From Lachnospiraceae bacterium (GTDB lineage: Bacteria > Bacillota_A > Clostridia > Lachnospirales > Lachnospiraceae): DNA of 6,511 nt. Both the position numbers and the translations under genes were made by a program. The notes under the pieces were generated by a model. It worked only from the letters and a program-made list of their open reading frames with translations, was not told the DNA's origin and did no database searches. Every line of letters starts with the position of its first letter. Position 1 is the stretch's first letter. This document shows positions 1 through 5,368 of this stretch, one piece after another. Where the stretch lies: contig SFGN01000111.1 in the NCBI GenBank assembly GCA_004556565.1, positions 1 through 6,511 of the forward strand, given 5' to 3'.

Positions 1-343
1 TGCTGCAGCTCTGGTATATGACGTCTATTTTCGACGGGTCAATGCTGAACTTAATCAAGAAGCCCGCATACACAAACTTCCCATCAGAACCATCATAAAA
101 GTAGTTTCTTCCCGTACTTGCTCCAGTTCGAGCAAAGACTATATCATTGGGTTGCAATAGGTACTCGCAGGCTTTTTCGTCATCAACAGATTTCAAATCG
201 GCCATATTCAAAGTGCCATCATCATTTATATCCGTTATTCGCAAGTAAGTGTAGAGGTCATCAGAAAACGGCACCGCAGAAGCACCTATGCCATAATAAC
301 CCCTACCATTAACTGAAACATCTGAAAGCGTAATTGTTTTCAT
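1..343 (-). CDS. hsdS: Type I restriction-modification specificity subunit, N-terminal part (runs off left edge)
   Basis: This frame opens at ATG 343-341 and stays open for 114 codons to the window edge. The product reads like the first target-recognition domain of a type I specificity subunit, which chooses the DNA sequence for the HsdM methylase and HsdR nuclease. Seen: an MKTITLSDVSV start, the YLRITDINDDGTL strand (about residues 33-45), and LLQPNDIVFARTGASTGRN (about 62-80), a very typical HsdS pattern. The start is supported by AGGAG at 353-357, nine bases upstream, which overlaps the stop codon of the recombinase gene; the intergenic gap is only 12 bp, so the two are probably co-transcribed and translationally coupled. 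This recognition domain differs from the one encoded at 2674-2171, so the locus holds at least two alternative first domains. Whether it is full length, or another half cassette, cannot be seen here. Confidence 0.9.
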   Translation of the reverse strand, partial: MKTITLSDVSVNGRGYYGIGASAVPFSDDLYTYLRITDINDDGTLNMADLKSVDDEKACEYLLQPNDIVFARTGASTGRNYFYDGSDGKFVYAGFLIKFSIDPSKIDVIYQSCS

Positions 344-355
344 ATTTTCGTTCTC

Positions 356-1351
356 CTAACCTATGTATTTGCGGTGAGCAATCTTAACATTGCTCTGTTT
401 GACCATTGCATACTGCAAGGTCGTGTCTATTCGTTGATGCCCCAAGAGCCGTTGAAGCTGCTCCACGGGCATTCCTTTGTCAATCGCCATTGTAGCGAGA
501 GTTCGTCTGAATTTGTGCGGATGTACTCTCGGAAGCGAAAGCCGCTTGCCAAGTTCACGCAGTCTTGATTCTACACCGCCAATCTGCAATCTTTCGTATG
601 GCGCTTTCAGCGACACAAACAGGGCGTTGTTGCTATCCGTTCTTTGTGCAAGGTAGTTCTGAAGGTGTATTTTGGTTCTGGCATCAAAGTAGACCATTCT
701 CTCCTTGCTGCCTTTACCAAACACCACACACTCTCGCTCCTCGAAGTTGATGTCATCTCGATTGAGGAGTACCAATTCGCCAACACGCATTCCGGTTGAT
801 GCCAGCATATCAATCAAAGCCAGATCACGCAGAGAATCGCAATGGTCACGCATGGTTTCCAGCGCTTCATCCGTATAGGTTTCTTTGATGGTCACAGCCG
901 TTTTCACTCTATGAATCCTGCGTACCGGGCTTTTTAAGATGTAATCTTCATCTTCAAGCCAGGAAAAGAAACTGGATAAGATTCTGCGGATGTTGTCAAT
1001 CGTCACCTTACTGGATTTTCGCTCTGTCTGATAGTCGGTCAAATAGGAACGCAGATCATTGGTTGTAATGTGCGTGATTCCTTTTCCAATTTTCTCAGAC
1101 ATGGTTTCGATTGTCTTTCGGTAGTAGGAAAGCGACTTTTCGGAACATCCCTCAATTCGCTTTGCCGAAAGAAACGCACCGGTCAACCGTGCATTTTCTG
1201 CACTTGCATCCTCAGTTGTACTATCAGTTCTTCGCTGAATCTCATATCCGGAAAGATTATGCTTCAACACTCGCCGTAGCTGCTCTGCCTGTCCATTATC
1301 GAGATATGCCAGCATATCTCGTAGCACATCATTTACAAATTCATCGTTCAT
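356..1351 (-). CDS. Tyrosine recombinase (XerC/XerD-like), probable hsdS invertase
   Basis: A complete 331-residue tyrosine site-specific recombinase. The N-terminal SAM-like core-binding domain covers about residues 55-145, and the catalytic domain follows. The active site appears intact: Arg189 in STGMRVGEL, Lys216 in the GKGSKERMVYF beta-hairpin, His279 and Arg282 in HKFRRT, His305 in LLGHQ, and the nucleophile Tyr314 in TTLQY. The first 50 residues are an extra acidic/helical extension compared with the roughly 300 residues of XerC/D. The start ATG 1351-1349 is preceded by AAAGGAGAA about seven bases upstream. It lies between the inverted hsdS half-cassette and another hsdS start, on the same strand as hsdM. 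Recombinases in this position are known in other phase-variable type I loci (for example the pneumococcal SpnIII locus), so its likely substrate is the 15-bp inverted repeat at 1444-1458/2179-2193. The family call is firm; the substrate is inference. Confidence 0.95.
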   Translation of the reverse strand: MNDEFVNDVLRDMLAYLDNGQAEQLRRVLKHNLSGYEIQRRTDSTTEDASAENARLTGAFLSAKRIEGCSEKSLSYYRKTIETMSEKIGKGITHITTNDLRSYLTDYQTERKSSKVTIDNIRRILSSFFSWLEDEDYILKSPVRRIHRVKTAVTIKETYTDEALETMRDHCDSLRDLALIDMLASTGMRVGELVLLNRDDINFEERECVVFGKGSKERMVYFDARTKIHLQNYLAQRTDSNNALFVSLKAPYERLQIGGVESRLRELGKRLSLPRVHPHKFRRTLATMAIDKGMPVEQLQRLLGHQRIDTTLQYAMVKQSNVKIAHRKYIG

Positions 1352-1439
1352 AGTCTATTCTCCTTTTATGATTAGGGAATGACTACGGAGTGGCAATCCT
1401 CAGTATAAACTCCTGCCACTCGCAGAAGTTATGGGTTAG
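1352..1439 (-). promoter_or_regulatory. Leader region of the recombinase gene with 8-bp inverted repeat
   Basis: The non-coding gap between the left inversion site and the recombinase carries a perfect 8-bp inverted repeat, GAGTGGCA (1388-1395) and TGCCACTC (1414-1421), separated by 18 bp. The loop contains TATACT on the minus strand (1402-1407), which could serve as a -10 element; a matching -35 (AACTTC, 1425-1430) is poor. There is no run of T after the stem on either strand, so it does not look like an intrinsic terminator. It could be an operator around a recombinase promoter, an attenuating hairpin, or an accessory binding site for inversion. None of these is proven. The ribosome site AAGGAG for the recombinase also lies here. 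Confidence 0.4.
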
Positions 1440-2174
1440 GTCGTAAACGAAAATTTAGAGCAGCAAGCTGTTGTATTATTTCGCTCTTGGTTTTCTACGT
1501 TTTCCTTATCTCCTAACAGCCCTCGTGTAAACTCTGAGTTTGGAGAAATACCAGAGGACTTCGCAGTTGTTAAGGTTGGCAGTTTACCTATGCTTGTAAC
1601 CGACTATGTGGCCAATGGCAGCTTTGCATCTTTAAAAGCTAATGTCAATCTATATCAAGAGCCAAACTATGCTTATTTTATCAGAAACACCGATTTGAAG
1701 TCGGGCACCTTTGGTGTCTTTGTTGACCAGCATTCATATGAGTTCTTATCCAAATCCACCCTATATGGCGGAGAGATTATCATTTCCAATGTTGGTGATG
1801 TGGGAAGTGTATTCCTCTGCCCGAAGCTGGATGGTCGCATGACTCTCGGAAATAACATTATTATGCTTAGACCAGAAGATGCCCATTTACGCTACTATCT
1901 TTACATTTGGTTTAAGTATCTCCAAGGCCAAGCACTCATACAGGGAATAAAAGGAGGCTCTGCTCAGCCTAAATTCAATAAGACAGATTTCAAGAATACC
2001 TCTGTTTTGATTCCTCCAAAGGATATACTAACTCGGTTCCATGAGGCTGTGGCTCCAATGTTTGAAATGATCTCGCAGAAACAAATTGAGACTGCCCATC
2101 TTGCAGATTTACGAGATACACTATTGCCTCGGCTAATGTCCGGCGAACTGAATGTATCTGACATCGACCTTTAA
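1440..2174 (+). CDS. hsdS: Silent inverted hsdS cassette: C-terminal half of a type I specificity subunit
   Basis: Opposite in orientation to hsdM and the truncated hsdS. The frame is open from 1440 (after TAG 1437-1439) to TAA 2172-2174. It begins abruptly inside the conserved centre of HsdS, NENLEQQAVVLFRSWF (from 1446), with no start codon there; the first internal ATG at 1590 has no convincing ribosome site and would omit part of the domain. Then come a second target-recognition domain (PEDFAVVKVGSLPMLVTDYV, and YAYFIRNTDLKSG), a strand of type GGEIIISNVGDVG, and the C-terminal conserved helix region LADLRDTLLPRLMSGEL. The family is clear. The natural reading is that this is an unexpressed half gene: flipping the segment bounded by TAAACGAAAATTTAG would attach its 238 residues (from the GAG codon at 1458) in frame to the 165 residues encoded at 2674-2180. 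Its stop overlaps tail-to-tail with the stop of the truncated hsdS. Confidence 0.93.
   Translation, partial: VVNENLEQQAVVLFRSWFSTFSLSPNSPRVNSEFGEIPEDFAVVKVGSLPMLVTDYVANGSFASLKANVNLYQEPNYAYFIRNTDLKSGTFGVFVDQHSYEFLSKSTLYGGEIIISNVGDVGSVFLCPKLDGRMTLGNNIIMLRPEDAHLRYYLYIWFKYLQGQALIQGIKGGSAQPKFNKTDFKNTSVLIPPKDILTRFHEAVAPMFEMISQKQIETAHLADLRDTLLPRLMSGELNVSDIDL
1444..1458 (+). repeat. Left inverted repeat of the hsdS inversion (TAAACGAAAATTTAG)
   Basis: This 15-bp sequence is identical, in inverted orientation, to 2179-2193. It encodes the conserved NENL of the HsdS centre in the silent cassette. Bases on both sides of the 15 bp differ between the two copies, as expected for a minimal crossover site. 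Inside it, TAAA and TTTA form short inverted arms around a 6-bp centre, a layout compatible with a tyrosine recombinase core site. Confidence 0.85.
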
Positions 2175-2674
2175 GCAGCTAAATTTTCGTTTATCGCATT
2201 ATTCAACTCAATTTTTTCGTCTAATGACTTCAAAACGCTTGCAATTTTCTTTTGCGTGCAAAAATCAACCATAGGAACTGCATACTGCATTATTGAGGTT
2301 TTATCACCTCGTGGCATTTTTGTTCCCTTGGATGTCGCCATTGAATATGTGAAAAAATCATCATCTGCAAGTACATAATATAAGAAATCACTATCCGTAT
2401 TAGACTTTGGAACAAAGACTAATACATCGTTGGAACAACCACCATCATATCGGGCTTGCCATATTTTTTTGAAATACGGACGAATATTAGAAACAAGGAC
2501 ATCACCGTTTTTATATTCCTGTGTTAGAGAAACAGTCGGTAAAGAGCTTGCATCCGTTATTCCGCTTTTGTTTGACAGCATATTCTCAGTCGATATATAG
2601 TTTTTCGTATTTAAGTTTTCTACTTCAACTTTTCCTTTGCGAAAATCGCAAATATCAGAAAGATTACACTTCAT
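2171..2674 (-). CDS. hsdS: Truncated type I specificity subunit: N-terminal half-HsdS (phase state shown)
   Basis: A 167-residue product with one target-recognition domain, compared with about 400 residues and two domains in a normal HsdS. It begins MKCNLSDICDFRKGK, has YKNGDVLVSNIRPYFKKIW in the middle (the common GDVLVSxIRP motif), PRGDKTSIMQYAVP and the helix FCTQKKIASVLKSLDEKIEL, then reaches the conserved centre INENL and ends Ala-Ala-stop immediately after the 15-bp repeat. ATG 2674-2672 is chosen because it overlaps the hsdM stop by 11 bp (ATGAAGTGTAA), with GGGGG as a possible ribosome site about 9 bases upstream; an in-frame ATG at 2719 lies deep in hsdM and adds 15 unlike residues. 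Half-sized specificity subunits can in some systems dimerise to rebuild a symmetric S unit, so this form may be active rather than null. Flipping the adjacent segment would restore 403 residues. Confidence 0.92.
   Translation of the reverse strand: MKCNLSDICDFRKGKVEVENLNTKNYISTENMLSNKSGITDASSLPTVSLTQEYKNGDVLVSNIRPYFKKIWQARYDGGCSNDVLVFVPKSNTDSDFLYYVLADDDFFTYSMATSKGTKMPRGDKTSIMQYAVPMVDFCTQKKIASVLKSLDEKIELNNAINENLAA
2179..2193 (-). repeat. Right inverted repeat of the hsdS inversion (TAAACGAAAATTTAG)
   Basis: On the minus strand this reads TAAACGAAAATTTAG, the same 15 bases as 1444-1458 on the plus strand. It codes for the NENL near the end of the truncated HsdS. The sequence after it (CTGCTTAA) supplies the early stop of the half protein, whereas the sequence after the left copy (AGCAGCAAGC) continues the HsdS frame. 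Confidence 0.85.
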
Positions 2675-4169
2675 ATCCAATCGCCCCCAACTTCTTGCGG
2701 ATTTCTGCTTCGAGTTCATGGGACTTAGCGAACATATCAGAAAGCTCCGAAGTCAGGCGAGCCATTTTTTCATCAAACGGTTCGCTATCTTCTTCCTGTT
2801 CTTCAATGCCAACATAGCGCCCAGGAGTCAGAATGTAGTCCTGCTTTTCGATAGTCTGCAAATCAGCTACTGCACAGAATCCCTTCACATCTTCCAAGGT
2901 TCCGTTCTGGAATGCTTCAAAAGTGTCCGCCAGCTTCTGAATGTCTTCATCCGTGAAGTCTCTGTGCTTGCGGTCAACCATGTAGCCCATCTTACGGGCA
3001 TCAATAAACAGCGTTTTGCCTTTCTGCTTTTTGTTCTTGCTAATGAACCAGAGCGTAACCGGAATCGTCACGCTATAAAACAGCTGCGTAGGCAGGGCAA
3101 CGATACCTTCCACCAGATCGGCATTGATGATATTCTTTCTGATCTCACCTTCGCCGGAGGACTGTGTAGACAGTGCGCCATTTGCAAGCACCAGACCAAT
3201 CTTGCCATTCGGTGCAAGGTGGTGGATCATGTGCTGAATCCATGCGTAGTTGGCATTACCGGCAGGCGGCGTTCCGTACTTCCAGCGAACATCGTCCAGC
3301 AGTTTATCCTGTCCCCAGTTGGACAGATTGAAAGGCGGATTTGCCATAATGAAATCTGCACGGAGGTTAGCATGAAGGTCATTAAAGAATGTGTCAGCCT
3401 GATACGGGCCGAAGTCTGCATCAATGCCACGAATCGCCATATTCATCTTTGCCATCTTCCAGGTATCCGCATTGGATTCCTGACCATAAACGGAAATGCT
3501 CTGACGATTGCCGCTGTGTGCCTGGATGAACTTCACGCTCTGCACAAACATACCGCCAGAGCCGCAGCACGGGTCGTACACACGGCAGTTGTTGAACGGC
3601 TTCAGGATTGCAACGATTGTCTTAACGATGCTGGACGGTGTATAGAACTCGCCGCCCTTTACACCTTCGTAAGCTGCAAACTGTGCGATGCAATACTCGT
3701 AGGTTCTGCCCAGAAGATCTTTGCCTTCCTCTGTATCAGACATATCCATATTGGTAAACAGATCGACGACATCGCCCAGAACTCGCTTGTCCAAATCCGG
3801 GCTTGCGTAATTCTTCGGAAGCACATTTTTCAGAGATTTGTTTTCTGCTTCAATCTCTCGCATTGCTTCATCGAGAACGGTGCCGATTTCCGGGGTATGA
3901 GCCGCAGCTGCAACGGTAGACCATCTTGCTTTCTCCGGAACGAAGAAAATATTTTCGCCTAAATACTCATCACGATCTTCTTCAAAGCCTTCGCCCTCTG
4001 CAACAAGCTCATTATATTTTCTTTCAAATGCACTGGAAATATAGCGAAGAAAAATCAGTCCGATGATTACCTTTCTATATTCAGCGGCAGGGATATGTCC
4101 CCATAACACACAGGCAGCATCCCAAATTTGTTTTTCAAAGCCAATATTGGCATTGTTCTTTTCAGCCAT
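2664..4169 (-). CDS. hsdM: Type I restriction-modification DNA methyltransferase subunit HsdM
   Basis: A 501-residue adenine-N6 DNA methyltransferase subunit. With HsdS it forms the M2S methylase that marks host DNA, and with HsdR the restriction complex. Seen, numbered from ATG 4169: an N-terminal HsdM helical domain (about 8-150, with IWDAACVLWGH and GLIFLRYISSAFE), then GGEFYTP (172-178), the S-adenosylmethionine-binding motif I DPCCGSGG (199-206), and the catalytic motif IV NPPF (277-280) followed by NLSNW. The C-terminal part ends at TAA 2666-2664. Length is normal for the family and no key motif is missing. The start ATG 4169-4167 is preceded by GGAGG eight bases upstream; a GTG at 4184 is in frame, but the GGAGG lies between it and the ATG, so the ATG is preferred. 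It overlaps hsdS by 11 bp and follows the XRE gene by 88 bp on the same strand. Confidence 0.97.
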   Translation of the reverse strand: MAEKNNANIGFEKQIWDAACVLWGHIPAAEYRKVIIGLIFLRYISSAFERKYNELVAEGEGFEEDRDEYLGENIFFVPEKARWSTVAAAAHTPEIGTVLDEAMREIEAENKSLKNVLPKNYASPDLDKRVLGDVVDLFTNMDMSDTEEGKDLLGRTYEYCIAQFAAYEGVKGGEFYTPSSIVKTIVAILKPFNNCRVYDPCCGSGGMFVQSVKFIQAHSGNRQSISVYGQESNADTWKMAKMNMAIRGIDADFGPYQADTFFNDLHANLRADFIMANPPFNLSNWGQDKLLDDVRWKYGTPPAGNANYAWIQHMIHHLAPNGKIGLVLANGALSTQSSGEGEIRKNIINADLVEGIVALPTQLFYSVTIPVTLWFISKNKKQKGKTLFIDARKMGYMVDRKHRDFTDEDIQKLADTFEAFQNGTLEDVKGFCAVADLQTIEKQDYILTPGRYVGIEEQEEDSEPFDEKMARLTSELSDMFAKSHELEAEIRKKLGAIGYEV

Positions 4170-4257
4170 TGCCGATTCCTCCACTCTAACAGTTTATTGT
4201 AGTTATGCTTCTTCAGCTTATATTCTACCAAAGAGGCTATCCCATAAAACGGATATA

Positions 4258-4470
4258 TTACTTCTCGTCCGGAACTATTTCCATAATATCGTCAAAGGTG
4301 CATCCCAGGACAGAACAGATTTTTACGAGCGTATCCGTAGTTACATTCTCACCTCGATGCATTTTGTTGATGGTATAGTTACTCAGATTTGCCTGTTCAG
4401 CCAAATCTTTTTTCTTCATATCTCGGTCAATCAATAGCTTCCATAGTCTCTTATAGCTGACAGCCATCAT
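4258..4470 (-). CDS. Small XRE/Cro-type HTH transcriptional regulator at the head of the hsd operon
   Basis: A 70-residue protein that is almost wholly a Cro/C1-type helix-turn-helix: YKRLWKLLIDRDMKKKDLAEQANLS..., with the recognition helix in LSNYTINKMHRGENV (about 29-43), then TTDTLVKICSVLGCTFDDIMEI. This matches the single-domain XRE regulators common in Bacillota. AAAGGA lies eight bases before ATG 4470; a second ATG follows directly, so the start may be one codon later. It is the first gene after the promoter at 4523-4550, with a palindrome over the predicted transcription start, so self-regulation and control of hsdMS expression are likely. Such regulators play the role of controller proteins for several restriction systems; that role here is inferred from position only. 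Confidence 0.88.
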   Translation of the reverse strand: MMAVSYKRLWKLLIDRDMKKKDLAEQANLSNYTINKMHRGENVTTDTLVKICSVLGCTFDDIMEIVPDEK

Positions 4471-4505
4471 TTCACCATTCCTTTCTTCCAGATATTTCGT
4501 TCAAA

Positions 4506-4519
4506 AAGTACCTGTACTT
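4506..4519. promoter_or_regulatory. Operator-like palindrome AAGTAC-CT-GTACTT
   Basis: Six-base perfect arms with a two-base centre, located just downstream of the -10 element of the minus-strand promoter and covering the expected transcription start. Its size and position fit a repressor site for a dimeric XRE protein, most simply the regulator encoded at 4470-4258. The 8-bp core ACCTGTAC recurs in the palindrome at 4679-4692. Confidence 0.55.
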
Positions 4520-4522
4520 ATA

Positions 4523-4550
4523 ATTATAGCACGCAAATAGGTAAACTCAA
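4523..4550 (-). promoter_or_regulatory. Promoter of the xre-hsdM-hsdS operon
   Basis: On the minus strand an exact -10 TATAAT (4523-4528) carries the extended TGC directly upstream (4529-4531). TTGAGT (4545-4550) lies 16 bp further upstream as a -35. The leader to the XRE ATG is about 45 bases. No other promoter this good is seen upstream of hsdM, so this probably drives the whole operon. Confidence 0.65.
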
Positions 4551-4596
4551 CAAGAAAGTGAGCTATCACTATATTTTATTTTCTCATCCCAAAGAA

Positions 4597-4802
4597 TTAT
4601 CCGATTTTTTGAAGTGGCAAAGCTTTTAGAGCATCAAGAAGCGGAATTTTGGGTTCTTACAAATTGGCAAGCAGTGTAAACCTGTACAGGTTCACTCATT
4701 TTCTCGATTTTCCCTCCGGTGCAATCTTCGCAAATTTGCTTGTTGGGGCAAGCGTCCCCAATCCCCTTTGAACGGTATCTGCGATACCGGCTGCTCGTTC
4801 AT
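4597..4802 (-). pseudogene. Possible small cysteine-rich gene broken by frameshifts
   Basis: On the minus strand ATG 4802 begins a 36-codon frame (MNEQPVSQIPFKGDWG...) that ends at 4692. If one G of the GGGG run at 4745-4748 is removed, the frame instead continues into DACPNKQICEDCTGG and EPVQVYTACQFV, giving a 55-residue product with a C-x5-C-x2-C cluster plus a fourth cysteine, as in a small zinc-binding protein. A third frame further on reads EPKIPLLDALKALPLQKIG before a stop at 4599-4597. Three coding-like pieces in succession on one strand suggest a decayed gene, a sequencing error in a G run, or programmed frameshifting. I do not recognise the family, and chance open frames remain possible. 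Confidence 0.3.
4679..4692. repeat. 14-bp perfect palindrome AACCTGTACAGGTT
   Basis: Perfect over 14 bp, and extended by matching GT/AC outside one mismatch on each side. It shares ACCTGTAC with the operator-like palindrome at 4506-4519, about 170 bp away. It may be a second, distant binding site for the same XRE protein, but it also overlaps the possible broken reading frame, so it could be coincidental. Confidence 0.4.
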
Positions 4803-4820
4803 TCTGAACGTTTTCCTGAG

Positions 4821-4857
4821 AAAGAAAAAACCTGGACTGCCATTTGGCATCCAGGTT
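4821..4857 (-). terminator. Rho-independent terminator of the second XRE gene
   Basis: On the minus strand the arms AACCTGGA and TCCAGGTT (4850-4857/4829-4836) enclose a second stem TGCCA/TGGCA (4845-4849/4838-4842) with one bulged base, forming a 13-bp hairpin. It is followed by TTTTTTCTTT (complement of 4821-4830). It begins about 20 bp after the stop codon of the XRE gene at 5204-4878, so it closes that transcript. Confidence 0.88.
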
Positions 4858-4877
4858 AAAATCTTAATTCCATTTGA

Positions 4878-5204
4878 TTATTCTTTCTTCTCGATCCAGC
4901 CAATAAAGGTACTGACCTTTTCGAGATCCTCCTCATTCATGGTTCTCAGCTTCTCGCACAATTCACGATACGGGGTTCTTGCATCGTCCAGCGGGGCGAA
5001 AAATTCTGCCGGTGTCATATCAAAATACAAGATGATATTGAACAATTCCCTGAGAGACGGCAAGGCCGCTCCGCTGGTTATACCACGAATGTATGAGCCA
5101 CTTTTATCTAAATCCAAGCTCATCTTGTGTTCGGAAATATTCTTTGCTATTCTTAATTCAGTAATCCTGATACGAATAAATTCATCATACTGCGTGTTGG
5201 CCAT
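4878..5204 (-). CDS. XRE-family HTH transcriptional regulator, 108 residues
   Basis: A complete DNA-binding regulator. A Cro/C1-type helix-turn-helix covers about residues 10-66: RIRITELRIAKNISEHKMSLD, then the recognition-helix region DKSGSYIRGITSGAALPSL, and LRELFNIILYFDMTPAEFF closing the fold. The acidic C-terminal tail (residues 70-108, ending EDLEKVSTFIGWIEKKE) may serve in dimerisation. GGAGG lies eight bases upstream of ATG 5204-5202, so the start is firm. It is transcribed alone into the terminator at 4857-4821 and is divergent from the SLOG gene at 5369. The divergent layout, and the paired operator-like sequences in front of the SLOG gene, make it the likely repressor of that gene pair and perhaps of itself. 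Its ligand and target are not shown by the sequence. Confidence 0.9.
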   Translation of the reverse strand: MANTQYDEFIRIRITELRIAKNISEHKMSLDLDKSGSYIRGITSGAALPSLRELFNIILYFDMTPAEFFAPLDDARTPYRELCEKLRTMNEEDLEKVSTFIGWIEKKE

Positions 5205-5294
5205 TTCTGTCCCTCCTTCCTCAATTATTGTAGTATGAATTGGAAGGCAGTGTTGGTAGCAAGAAAATGAATTTTCTCTTTATCCTTTCTTGTA

Positions 5295-5313
5295 TTGGTG
5301 ATATAATTACCAA
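5295..5313. promoter_or_regulatory. Operator-like site 1, TTGGTGATATAATTACCAA
   Basis: A 19-bp imperfect palindrome (seven of nine pairs match around base 5304) that fully covers the -10 element of the plus-strand promoter. A related 19-mer with 15 of 19 bases identical occurs 32 bp downstream, close to three helical turns. Binding here would block RNA polymerase. The best candidate binder is the divergent XRE protein. Confidence 0.55.
5299..5307 (+). promoter_or_regulatory. Extended -10 promoter element (TGATATAAT) of the SLOG/membrane-protein pair
   Basis: TG-A-TATAAT is a consensus extended -10. A recognisable -35 is missing: at the normal spacing the sequence is TTTATC or similar. Extended -10 promoters can work without a good -35. 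The leader to the ATG at 5369 is about 55 bases and contains operator-like site 2. Confidence 0.6.
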
Positions 5314-5326
5314 TATTGAGGTTTGA

Positions 5327-5345
5327 TTGGCGATACCAGTACCAA
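5327..5345. promoter_or_regulatory. Operator-like site 2, TTGGCGATACCAGTACCAA
   Basis: Related to site 1 at 15 of 19 positions, keeping the outer TTGG and CCAA arms. It lies between the transcription start and the ribosome site of the SLOG gene. An ATG at the first bases of this site is in frame with the SLOG gene, but it lacks a ribosome site and is not used in this annotation. Confidence 0.5.
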
Positions 5346-5368
5346 GCATCTCCAAAGGAGAGATTTTT

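Larger units (their letters stand above)
1444..2193. mobile_element. Predicted invertible DNA segment of the hsdS locus
   Basis: The segment is bounded by the perfect 15-bp inverted repeats and contains the whole silent C-terminal half of hsdS. In the orientation shown, the minus-strand hsdS reads through the right repeat and stops seven codon-bases later, after Leu-Ala-Ala. In the flipped orientation the reading frame continues ATA AAC GAA AAT TTA GAG into the second half. Phase and frame both match. The recombinase gene that would do this lies about 90 bp outside the left boundary. The inversion itself is inferred, not observed. Confidence 0.82.
4551..4820. other. Interval without an intact gene; palindromes and possible gene remnant
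   Basis: About 270 bp between the hsd operon promoter and the terminator of the second XRE gene. It contains several perfect inverted repeats: AACCTGTACAGGTT (4679-4692), GCAAATTTGC (4730-4739), TTGGGG/CCCCAA (4743-4748/4756-4761) and CGGTATC-TGC-GATACCG (4773-4789). On the minus strand it also holds fragments of coding-like sequence in different frames, described as a separate entry. No intact gene of normal length and no RNA gene were recognised. Confidence 0.5.

Noticed and set aside
118..312. Short plus-strand frame at the left edge
   Set aside because: Antisense to the left-edge hsdS, whose protein is clearly recognisable.
2637..3962. A 441-codon open frame on the plus strand opposite hsdM
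   Set aside because: It is antisense to hsdM, which has all methylase motifs and a good ribosome site; the plus-strand product has no recognisable domain and is a codon-use shadow.
4768..5238. A 156-codon plus-strand frame opposite the second XRE gene
   Set aside because: It crosses the XRE gene and its terminator hairpin, has no ribosome site and no family resemblance.
5262..5277. AT-rich palindrome AGAAAATGAATTTTCT as an operator or terminator
   Set aside because: The arms match perfectly, but the stem is all A/T apart from one pair in each arm, and there is no terminator context; it is easily found by chance in such a region.
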